Below are positions 1-12,000 of a stretch of 29,291 nucleotides of DNA, in pieces. The notes beneath the pieces are model-generated. The model saw only the letters and a program-made list of their open reading frames with translations, did no database searches and was not told where the DNA came from. Positions within the stretch are counted from its first letter, which is position 1. The number at the start of each line of letters is the position of its first letter. This DNA is from Neelides folsomi. Taxonomy: Eukaryota; Arthropoda; Collembola; Neelipleona; Neelidae. The stretch covers positions 1-29,291 of the forward strand of contig JAQGBZ010000587.1 of assembly GCA_034687125.1 (NCBI GenBank), written 5' to 3'. A program made the position numbers and the translations under genes.

Positions 1-49
1 GTTCTATCAGAGGACGTTTTCCTTTTACTTCTTCCACATCGCTAAATTT
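1..49 (-). CDS. KMT2C/D: Probable next KMT2C/D exon, cut by window edge
   Basis: After a good acceptor (gatatttcag, 51-50) the frame is open in phase 0, as exon 35 requires: KFSDVEEVKGKRPLIE. The segment expected here in the family is a poorly conserved charged linker before the KWRG.RW block, so similarity cannot confirm it. If wrong, the real exon starts left of the window. Confidence 0.5.
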
Positions 50-3000
50 CTGAAATATCATTAAAAGTTAAATTGGTTAAGTTGTAAATGCATGGGGCGT
101 AATGCAATTTTTTATCTAGGGGGGAATCATAGAAGGCGCTGCATAAAAGCGCAAAAGAGGAGAGATTGCAATGCTTCCACCTCGCGGATTCAAATCACGG
201 AATCACCATCCGCCATATTTGAAGAGAAAACGAGGTAACCGGCATGTTTCTTCATTCCCACTACTTGCCTCCAACCGTCCTATAGCAAACATCTCTTCCC
301 CATTCCACTTTTAATTAATTTTAATTAACACTACCAATAACGATCCCTTTAGCATTCCCATGGAGAGTTTAATTACAATCATCATAGGTCTCAAAAGGAT
401 TCAAGGCGAGAGGCATAATCGACCATTTGGACACTCTGGGACTTTGACCTCGCCGTCGTCACTTCTAACCAACCAACGCTTTCCTCCTCCACTTTATTTT
501 TTATCTTTAATTAATATGATTTGAATATAAAGTGGCAGAGCTTCGATGTTGGAAATCATCGACAATTGACGAAGGCATCACTTTGGCCAACTTCTGCCTC
601 ATCATTTCCAATGGACAACTTACTCGCAGGCTCACAAATTTCCACTACGAAGTAAAATATATTATCAGTCGCTTTAAGTAATATCAAAGCACTGATGGTG
701 TGTTTTATCTTTGAAGTCGGAATCAACATCGATTTGAGCACTCGTCCTCTACTTTGATTATCATCACTACAAGGACAGCTCAACGGTATTCTCGCCATCT
801 GGATCTGACCTCTCAACTTTCCACTGTGAAGTGGTTGGCACACCATTTGTTGGCTTTTTAACTATTAACAAAGCACAAATGGTGTGTCATTTCCTTAGAG
901 TTGGAACCATCACCGAATTGTTGGACAACTTTTATTCACGTCAATTCTAATGGACAACTTGTGGGCTCACAACTTTCCCCTTATGAAGTCCACATTATCA
1001 TTGATGGCTTTTATTAATAATTAAAGCATTAATGGTGAAGTTGTACTTCGTATTGTGGAATCATCGTCCCTTTGACCACTTTTCTTCCTCCTCTACCTTT
1101 GTTCTTCTCAAATGGACAACTGACACGGATCCTCGCTATTCTCGTTGGAATCTTGGCTCTCAGCGTTCCTCTACGATGTTACCAATCACCATTAAGTAAT
1201 TCTTGATTAATAAATTCTTAATGGTGGATTGTATCTTAGTAGGAATAATCGACGATTTGGGCCAATGATTCATTTGGTAATTACAAACTATCAAGTCGAC
1301 TTCCAAATAACGGCACAACTTTGCAGAACCGTTCATGATGCTTTGAATGTCAATTCTAACTTTGATATCTTTACTTTTATAGGAGGTCCTGACTAGGAAT
1401 CGACACACCTGCCTTTACATCACTTCAACCAAGACTTCTTTCCTCATAAGAACCTCAGTGCACCATATTTTACTTTTTTATTAATGAAGAAAAACGTGGT
1501 GCATTTGAGATTCTAATTGGGAATCATCAACGATTTGATCAGCTCTGTTCATCAGAATGAAGAGTTAAACGACATTCAACTTTTGGGCTTCATTTCCACC
1601 TCAACCATGCTGCAACTATTCAACATCGATGACCTTTCTTTTACACCTTGACTCGTGATCTCTCTGTGTGCTTGCATTTGTGTTCACACAGAGATCACAA
1701 GTTAGGGAGGAAAAGGACATTCAACTTTCGGTCTTCTCAACCTCAAGCATGCTTCTAAGATTCGACATAGATGACCTTTATTTTACCGCCTATATTATGA
1801 TATCTTTTTGTTTGCTTCAATTTGATGTTAATGCTGAAGGTATCATAATATAAGAGGAAAAGACATTCAACTTTATGTCATCTTGTCAACCTCAAGTTCC
1901 AGCCAACCAATCTTATTAGTAGGAATAATCGACAATTTGGGCCCATGATTCATTTGGTAATAATTACAAACTATCAACTGTACAATCTCATTTTGGTCAA
2001 CAACTATTTAATAAACAGTGATATTTTATTTATAGCGAAAGTATATAACAATAAGCAAAAATACATCAGCATAATTTGGCATTAAATAATTTTGAATGAT
2101 ATAAAGAATGTAAATGAATACCTTCTCATCTGACACCGGAGGAAGTGAGATCCCATGTGTGAGAGAGAACTGCATGAAGCAATTTGAAGAACAAAAATAA
2201 CAATCGTCCGGTCCATCAATGCTTTCTATTTGACCCAGGCCTGGAAGATCCGACACTTTCTTTTTGATGATATTGTTGAGGACGACGACGTCGCAGTGAC
2301 GGCAGAACTTTGCAGCACCGTTCAGGATGCTTTGAATGTCAATGGTCTCTTTCCCATCTTTACTCTTGTAAGAATATAGGCCAAGCTTCTGACTAGGAGG
2401 GGTCAAGGTCCGTTCAACAACTTGATAAATGGAAGGAGCAGAGATGGAAAGAATGTTGGCCAAATTCCTCAGCACCCCGCCGATTTCTTCCGCTGCTGAC
2501 GAGGACAATGTCAAAGTCACTGTCACATTCCCAGACTCTTTTAAAGGCAACGATCCTACTTGACGTCCTTTTGATAATTCCCCGTTGTTCTCCTTATCCT
2601 GGATAAGACGATATTGATTGAAATTCAAATTGAAATATTCAATATGTCATTATTTTATCATCCTAAATTTATTTTATAATTGAGTAAAATAGTTTAATTA
2701 CAATGTCATCAGCCAAAAGCTTCTTTGACTCTTCTGGTGTTAAAGGAACTGGGCGGATTGGCAGTGGGCGGCAAAGCGTGATGATTGGAGAATCCCGGGA
2801 ATTCCCCTCGTCCTCTTCCATTCCGTCGTCGAACATTTTTAAGCCTAAAATAAATAATCAAGTTAATCAAAATTAAAATTAAAGGTTCTTAATAGCTATG
2901 AAGTTATTAAAACGTGAACCAAGTTGAACAGAATTTTTTAATCCTAAAAGAAGATTGTAAAAGAAATAATGGTTCAATTAAAGAAATTTGGTCCAAATTA

Positions 3001-6000
3001 TCATAAACTTACCTGGATATATGTTGTCTCCGAAATCAGAGAAGCATTCAGGTGAGGAGGCACTGACGATAGTATCGGGAGAATCAGTGTCACGCGTGGG
3101 GCTTTCGCACCTCTCAAATTTATCACCTGTGGAAATAAAACCTTAATTAAATGCCGGCACTTCAAATCTTCAATTTTATAATTCCCATTGAAAAATACTA
3201 AATTCAAATCCTAATCACTAACCTCGACGTCTCAATGCCTCAATTTTAAAATATTAATTATAATTAATTAAAAGATCTTAACGACGATAAGTGACAATAT
3301 AAATTAAAAATTTAAAACAATCAGTATTATCTCAATCGGTAATTGGCAAAAACAGAGCGAGAGAAAAACGCTATTTCGACTCACCCACGTGTGCTAAAGA
3401 AAATCAGCATTTAGCAAAATTGCTTCTAAGTATTTTCCGATTTCGTCAATCAAAATTATATTAAGTCTTTTAAAATTCTAATTTAACCCAGTTAATCGTA
3501 AAGAGCTTATCACAAAACCTCTCTAATTAGCAAAATAAATATATAAAACTCAAAATAAATATCGATATCCCTAAAGTATCCCTAATCCCATTTGACCTTA
3601 CTCGTAAGATTTACAATTCTCTAATCCTTTACAATACCCTAAGTACCATTCAGGGCACTCTTACTCTCACGAAGGTCAAATATTTAGAAATTTTTACCAA
3701 CTCCTTGATTGCTTAATCACTTATTAATTGGGAACCAATTATTTTAAATTTTTTGTAATGAAAATGAACGAACGGAACGAGCCGAGTCGCGGCGTGGAGA
3801 ACTCTTGGTTGTAAAATCCACGATGGATGGGCTGGGTTTTAGGTGGGCTTTGGGGCGAGTGCGGGCCGAAAGGGCGGGTAGAATAAAAGTCGGAAGACAG
3901 GATTTCCGTAGCTTTGAACTTTGACCCCTCTAGATCACCCATCTTTGAGTTCTTGAGCTTCCCCAAGTCTCCCACCCCGTATATGGGACAGGCGTTGAAG
4001 TTGAGTCCTAGGTCCGGTTCCACAATGTTGATCGGCGGCAATGTCTTGAGATGACTCATGAGGTTTTCAATGAACGTGTCATAGTCCTCCTCCACTTTGG
4101 AGACCTAAACCCAACACGACGTTAAAATCATTCACACTCCGTGTGAGAAACAATAAAACCGATCATTGGGATCTGTCAATAAAGCGTAATCTGACTCTTT
4201 AATGGCCTCATAAACATTCATTTTCTCAGATTTGGTCAATTGGCTATATAAGAGATTCTTCATTTCTCTCCTTATCGAATCATTAGAATCTATAAATCTA
4301 TGAGTTATGAATCATGACTCTCCGCTATTCAAATGATTATATACACATTTTATTCATATTAAATTTAAATATCCTCCTCAGTCACATCTCATTTGGCTTT
4401 ATTTAAGCATGAATAATAAATTCGATTCTTGTAGTACAATAATAGTGTATATTCATAATTTTGTTTTTAAATTTTCGCAGTTGGTATTCATAGAAATGAA
4501 TAATATGGATGCAATAAACAATCCATTTACATTTGTCTTTATGTGTATATAATATGTATATATAAAGAAAAATTCATATATCATGATTGTTTTGGTTGAA
4601 CCAAATATTATATAAATATATATAATTGACAAATTAGTTATGAGATAATAAGCTATAGCAATCACCCTTATTATTTTCCTTTTAATTTTACATATTAGAA
4701 ATAATAAATAAAAGTAGTTCAAATAGGCAAATAAATGGTTTTAAAATGCATTCTACGATATTTCTACTGATAGTTAAATGGGAATATTTACTCGACTCTC
4801 GTCTTTGGAAGTCATTTTCCTCGCCCTTTTCTTAGGCGTGGAATTTGCATCTTTCCCCATGCTCTGTCGCCTCTTGGCTTGATATTGTCGTCGTTTGGCC
4901 TTCTTCTCCTCCTCAGCCTTCTTAGGATCAACTAAAGAAACATGGGAGGAACAAATTTACATTTTCCATCCATTCTCCACAACTAAATTACTAAATCAAT
5001 TTCCATTCACTCACTCGGCAATGGGTCGTAATTGGCATTGTCAGACGCGACTCCGTCAATTGTTTCTCTCAATGAGGCTGAAAGGGACTCGCGAAGAGAT
5101 TCCGCCGTTGGCCCTGGGCTTTCTTCCTTCATCACCATCCCAAGGCTCTCGTCGATAGAATTAGGCCGAGATTTGATTGATCCTGCGCTGGGAACTTGAC
5201 AGCCTTCAAACCAATAATACTCAAAATTTAATAAATTTTATCAAATACAAATAATAAAGATCTGTAATAGCAAAATTCATTAATTTTATGATCTAATGAC
5301 ATTAAATACATCTAGGTATTTTATAAGATTCACATATACTTCCTATATTATTTTAACATTCATAATTAGTAATTAGGCTTATAATTAAAGAAGACATTGA
5401 GTGAAATTGGGCTTACTCTCAAGCAAAGGGCGAATTTCCTGCTTCAATTGAAGTCTGATAGGAGCGGAAGCATTTGGATTTTGGAACGTGGTTGGCGGAC
5501 GGATGATTGGAGTCGGCTGAGGAATCCTCGTGGCTGCTTCTGACAAATGCGAAGTGTGGAGCAATGGTTTGGCTTGAAGATTAGATAGCGAAAACCCGCC
5601 ACTGGCCCCGCCGTTCCCATCCCCTCCACTCCCTGGACTTTGACTCATCGAAGCACACGCTGTGTTTTGGAGCAACTGTTTCAAAAGAGCATTCTGAGAT
5701 TCTCCCGTCCCAGAACCGCCCATGAGGGCCGCTGCAGCCGAATTGGAATTCCCTCCTATCCTCTGGGCCAAAATAGTATGCATGATGGAACTGTTGGATT
5801 GAGAGACCGGAATGGCCCTTCCTTCCGCGCACATCCGTTGATAATTCTCCTCCGTAACTTCCATCTTCACAATCCGGCCTCCTTCAAAGTCCTTCACAAA
5901 ATTCCCGCCTGTCCCAGGCTCCATCTTTATCCCAGTTGACATCGTCATCATACTCGTGTTGACATGAGGGTTCTTGGTGAGGGTCGTGTACACAACGGTT

Positions 6001-9000
6001 GTTGGCCCTCCCCCACTTGAGCTGCTTACTGTCGTAGGTAAAACTGCCAAGATGGATTGGGTGGAAACGGGGAAGGTCGTGTTCATCGTCCCGGCCCCAC
6101 TTGTTCCAACAATGAGTTGTGGCTGAGTTGGTCGGACCAATCCGCCACTCTGGGAAGTGGTGAGTCGCGGTGAGGTGAGGAGAACAGCCGTGAGGTTTGT
6201 CCCGGCGGTTGCCTTTTTCATTTCCGGTCTTGAGTAGACTGTGATGAGCGGGACAGAGGTAGAAAACGTGGTCGAGGTTTTAGGGAAAGGCATTCCGGCT
6301 GCATTGATAGAATCCGCCACGAATGAAGAGAGCGACACAGGAGTGAGATTATTCCCAAGTTTGGTCGAGTCAAAAGGAACCATTCGATTTTGATCCAATG
6401 AGAAAAGTGACTTGGGACGGAAACCGCCAACAACTCCAACATTCGCTTGGTGAACACTCGAAGGTGGGATTTCAGAAGGTCCAGCCGAAGTGAAGATTTG
6501 ACCAATAGTTCTCATGATGTTTATTGGTACTGTGCTGGTGGATGGAATCACAGCGTTTGTATCTCCTTCCACTTTCACTTTACAACTCTCACCACCTTCA
6601 AAAAACATCAATTTAATAATATTTTTTATTAAGATGAGGAAAAAGAATATTGAAAGAAAAAGAATGAAGGAAATCAAAGTATACAAAATGTATTTAATAT
6701 TCTAATAAATACAATTATTTATTAGAATTAATTAAATAAATCAAAAGTTCAAAACTGACCTTCTGGGATTTGAATCGGTGTTGAATTGATTTGTGTTGGT
6801 TCAATTTCTGGTTCTGGTTCTGTCATTTTTGGAGGTAAATCCACTTTTGCAATTGGAATTGTGGTGGCTGATGATGAAGGAGTATTGTTGGAACTTCCGG
6901 GTTGTTCAACTTCGGTCAAAGCCGCCGCGGTTGTTTCTCCACTTTCATTATTCAATTGGGCAGTGGGAGATCCGTTAACAACAGAGAAAGGGCTTCCTCC
7001 ACGAAGCCCAAGAGTCCCTTTGCTGAACCAGGAAAATCCTTCATAAGGGTAAGGAATCGGGCCGCCTACACCGCCACCATAATCATTATTGTGATTCGCT
7101 TGTTGTTGCTGTTGTTGTTGTTGCTGCTGCTGTTGCTGCTGCTGTTGCTGATATTGAAATTGTTGCTGTTGTTGGTGTTGAATCTGAGCCTGTTGCTGCT
7201 GTTGCTGGATCTGTTGCTGTTGCAACTGCTGCTGTTGGATTGAATGTTGTTGCTGCAATTGTTGTTGTTGTTGTTGCAATTGGTGCTGTTGAATTTGTTG
7301 TTGTTGAATTTGTTGCTGCTGCATTTGTTGTTGTTGTAAATGCTGCTGATGTCCCGGATCTCCGCCCATCCCTTCCATGTGAGTGTAATGTGGCGGGGGC
7401 TCATGAACCATTTCCATATGTGAATGTGGACCAGAGGGAGTGTGCGGACCTGATCTGGGAGTTAATGGATTTTCTACGCTTTGTGGTCTATCAGGAAGGG
7501 GCGATCCAACTCCTACGCTTCCACTCCCAGAAGGTCTTCTCATAGGAGAAGACGCTGGAGAAACTCGGTTCATCATGTTATTTGGTCCTGGTGGACTTCC
7601 AAGTCCTCCGATCGGCCCCATTGGAGAAGGGCTCCTCAAATTCATTGTCATCCCAGTTGGGCTTTGGTTAGGGAACGGAACTCTTTGGGGCGGGGGATAA
7701 TGTGCTCCTGGTTGGCCCATTTGACCTTGAAATTGCGGATGTTGAGACATTCGGGCCCTGAGGAGCATATCTTGAGAAATGGGCAATCGTTGGAATCGTG
7801 GGCCGCCCATCATTCGCATCTGTTCACCTGGTCCCCGGATTCTTTGGTTTGAGTCCATGTAGCTCATGGGTCGTGGGATTCCTCTTCCCATCATTTGGTT
7901 CATCATTTGTGGTGGCATTGGACTATTGGGTGGATTTCCCATCCTTGGTCCACTAACACGCACTTGCTGGTTTTGTGATGATGGAACGAGCGTCCTTTCA
8001 GCATTTGGACTAAAAGGTCGCTGTTCGTCAATGTGATGGATCATTTGGCCAAGTTGGCCGCTTCGTGGAGAAGTTTGGGCCAAGGAATTGGGTCCTGGAC
8101 TTGGAGCTAATGGACTTGCCATTGGTGAATGTTGCATGAGGGGTGAAGGGGAAGGACCCATTGAAGGTGAAGGACTCATCATTGGACTTTGAGGTGTGGA
8201 ATGAAGCGGACTGGCTGCAGTGTTTCCAAGCGGAGACGCTTGAGTTCCCATTGACCCTTGACCTGTTCCACTCATTCCCATCATCTGCTGTCTCTTCGAT
8301 TGTTTGTTGTTATAATCCTAAAATTAAATAAAAAGATATAAATAATTAACACATGTTATATTTAATTCAATCCTTTTGGTCTTCGAATTCAACTTGGTTT
8401 TAAATGAAGAGTTAATTGAATATTACCGTGGTGAGCGAACTATGTTGACGTGATTGTTTTCTCGCTTGATCCAACTGTTTCTGAAGAACTGAGAGTTCAC
8501 CAGTAATTCTTGCAAGCTCAGCAGCGTCTGCCTCTGTTAACTCTCCATTGTTTTTCCTTAACTGCCTTTGTCTACTGTTCAATGACTGGAAAACAAAAAG
8601 ACATTTATTATTTATTACTATTATTACTAATTACTAATATAAACAAACTAGGTACTAATTTAAGGATTTCTTATTCAAAATATGGCTAAATGAGAATTTG
8701 AAATACCTTTTTTCCTTTCCTCAACTTGTTCACTTCGGTCTCCAAATGTTTGAGTTGCATGGCCAAAGCTTGTCCTTGTCGAAACATCCAATGCTCATAT
8801 TGCATTTGCATCTGTCGTTCTTGCTCATTGGCCGGATGATCTGGAGGTGTGGGCGGAGCAGCCAGGGATGCATTTGGAAATTGCGTCCTCGTCTGTTGGT
8901 GTTGATTGGCATGGGCGGCCGATCCCGGTGTTTGGGCCAAGGCCGGATGGAGCGGGATGTTTGAGTCCCCTGAGGGCCGTCGATCAGACGAGTCCCAATC

Positions 9001-12000
9001 CCCACTGAGCGGTCGGTTGAATATCGGCTGGGCTGGCGGTGGGCAGAGCGGGTTCGGGGGCGAGAGCGACACCGGTAATGATGAAGAAGCGAGGACGTCG
9101 GCCTTCAACCGCTCGAAGTCAAAATCGGACAAGAGGGGCTCGACTGGGTCAGGAGGGAGTTGGGGTCCTTGTCGCTGCTGCTCCCTCTTCTCCTGCTCGA
9201 GAAGGTCTTCGAGCAAGAGGGGCTGCTCCTTTCCAAAAAAACAACAGTCATCACCACCACTCGGTCCCGGGGATTTTACCTGGAGAAGCAGCGGCCTCCG
9301 CATTCCCATGAGGGAGGCGGATGCTGAGCCGAGGTGGGGCGGGGGCCGACCCCCCATGCCCCCCACACTCGCCAAAGGAGGCATCAGACCACCACCATTC
9401 CTAACACCCATCTAAACCCAAACACCCGTAAAGCAACTCAAATCATCCTTCACCCAATCTCGTAGTAATTACAAGACTCCCCGTTGACTAATAATCAATT
9501 CATTTACGACTACTTGCAAATAGAGAAACTACAGATAGAATCAAATCAAGTAAAGACAAGGAATTACTACGAGATTTCTTTATTACAGAAATGAATAAAT
9601 GTGTAAAGAGGCAGAATGGTGAATTGGCAAATCTCACCTGTGGTCTTCCAGGATATGGCGGAGGTGGTCCTGGATATGGAGGGGGGGGCGGTTGGGGTGG
9701 TCTTAGCAAAGGCACATTCTCCCCTTGAGAAGATTGATGGAAGGTTTGTTGTGGTGGTGGTTGGGGTGGTGGCTGTTGAGTTTGAAGTGGCAATTCGGGT
9801 TTCCCTCCCCCAGAAAGGATATTCGGTTGGAATCGATCCTTCTGTTGTTGTTGTTGTTGTTGTTGATCTTTCCTCTCCTTCGCCACGTCTTTCTCCTCTT
9901 CCAGATCGTCCAAAATGTTGGTTTTCTCACCACCCACAACTGCGTCCAATTCGGGGTCGGCATATTCGAGGATATTGAAATCAGCTCCCATGCCAAGCAA
10001 TTCTTCATCGTCTACGTTGAGATCGGCAAGTTCGGAACCTTCGAGTTCTCCTCCTTCGTGTTGTTGTTCTTGTTCGAGCTTCTCTAACTCAGCTGTGACG
10101 CTATCAGGGAGCTCTTGATGTTCTGATTGGCTCATCAGATTGGAACTTCCTTCAGAAGACAAATGTGGTGGTGGACTTCTTCGTCCAATGTGTTGAAGTG
10201 ATTGCAGAGGTCGACCGAGTTGTTGTGCCAACATTGATCCTCCAGAAACCGGGACATTATTAGCTTGGCTATTTTCAATTTGTCTCTGTTGTTGAATGAT
10301 TTGGTCATAGTGCTCTGCCTGAGACCTCACAGGGTTGGATGGCAAAGGACGGAAGGTCATTTGTTGTTGATTGGCTTGGAAATTCCCTTGGGGGCGCATT
10401 CCCATTTGCTGGACTCTTTGTTGGTGTTGTTGTTGCAATAAAAGTCGCATTCTTGAATCCATTCCCTGAAATTGGATCATTTGATTACATCAAATTCCTC
10501 TGTGATGTGTCAAGAAAAGAGTTTAATTGACAAGTGATGAAAGTGAATTAAAAATTATACCTGTGGTGGTTGTTGCTGTTGTGGGCGAAAATCTCCCATC
10601 ATTGGTGGGCGAGCGAGAGGTTTTTGTGGCTGCAAACCAATTCTCACTTGAGGGAGGAAAGGTTGACGGAAACCTCCGGTCTGTTGTTGTGGATTCATTT
10701 GACCCTGTGGCGGACTTCCGATTTGCATCCTCGGTGGAAAAACTCCTTCCATTCCCCCACCTTTGCCCCATTCTTCTAAAAATATAAATCATTAATTGAG
10801 CATAAAAGGTCATTTTTAGTAAAAGTGTAAAAAAACCCAATTCCTCACCTTGCTGAGACCAAGAAGGAATTCTTGGTTGATTTCCCATTTCGGGTTGGGA
10901 CGAAGGGATTTGTTCTTGTTCCAACTTTTTGATTTGCTGTCTTTGAAGGAGATCTCGAAGATGTTGGCGGGTTTCTTGGCCCTGTGGCGGCCGCGGACTT
11001 CCCATCCCTGAATCGCATTCGGACTGGCCAGGAGGGTTTCCATGGATGAACTGATCCGACATCATCTTTTGAGAAAACGGGTCGAATTCTTGGTCCGGTT
11101 GAGGTCGCGGAGTGTTGGGCGGATGGGCGTAAGGGTCCGAGGGTTGAGGCGTTTGCGGTGCGGAGGCGTAAGGATCCGGCGAAGCCATCGATTGCCTCGG
11201 TGAAGGCATGTAGGGAAGACGGGTAAAGAGCGGAGGTCGCAGAGTTGGAGAATTCTGGGCCATGGTTCCCCTTGGTTGGTAACTCCCACCTGGTGATGGA
11301 GGCGGCATGTCCAGCAACGGAGGTCGCATCCTCACTCCGGGCATCCCAACAACACGATTCGGAGATTGAAGATGAGGACTTGGAGCTCCCATCCCTCCAT
11401 CCTAAATTTAATCGATTACATGAAACCAGAACATCCAACTACCACTTCAATGATTTGATTTATTCCCATGGTTAAAGTAGTTAAATTAATTAGGATGAAA
11501 TTATATAATTGCTCACGTGATTGGTCGATACTTGTAGCGGCTGTCTTGAAGCGATGTCTGGATGGGGTTGATCCGACAGCTGCCGTTGGACTGCCACCAT
11601 TCCTATGAAAATAAATGGGGATTACGAGGCCGAGTTGGAGAGAGTGGCTCTAATTTTGTCTAACCAGGCGGGAATTGATGTTTGGGAGGAGGTTGGGCAA
11701 TGAGTTGTGGGCCGCCACCCAAATGGTCCTTCGGCTCACCCGCTGTTCGATGCTCCGCGAGGACAATTGCCTGAGCCGCTGCCTGCTGCTGCCGAATGGC
11801 CTGCATGGCCTTCCACTGACGCTCTTCTGGACCTTCGCTCCGTCCGACCGTCTTCGGACCCAAAAGTTTGTCTTGGTCCTGAACATTCAACTACAATCAC
11901 AACTCTATGTCAAAAACTGCCAAAATTAAGATTACACTAAAAATAAATTATCATTCGAGCATCATCCAATTTAAACCTCATGCACAACATAGGAAACAAA

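Noticed and set aside
556..846. Minus-strand open frame of 96 codons in the repeat array
   Set aside because: It crosses repeat units and a hairpin, has no family resemblance and no conserved frame between units.
4453..4722. Hydrophobic minus-strand open frame in intron 31
   Set aside because: Ile/Tyr-rich translation of AT-rich intron sequence, with no splice support.
6902..7243. Plus-strand open frame encoding polyleucine
   Set aside because: It is the antisense of the CAG/CAA polyglutamine tract of KMT2C/D exon 28.
8906..9415. Long plus-strand open frame of 169 codons
   Set aside because: Antisense shadow of the GC-rich exons 26a and 26b; the minus strand has matching family motifs and splice sites.
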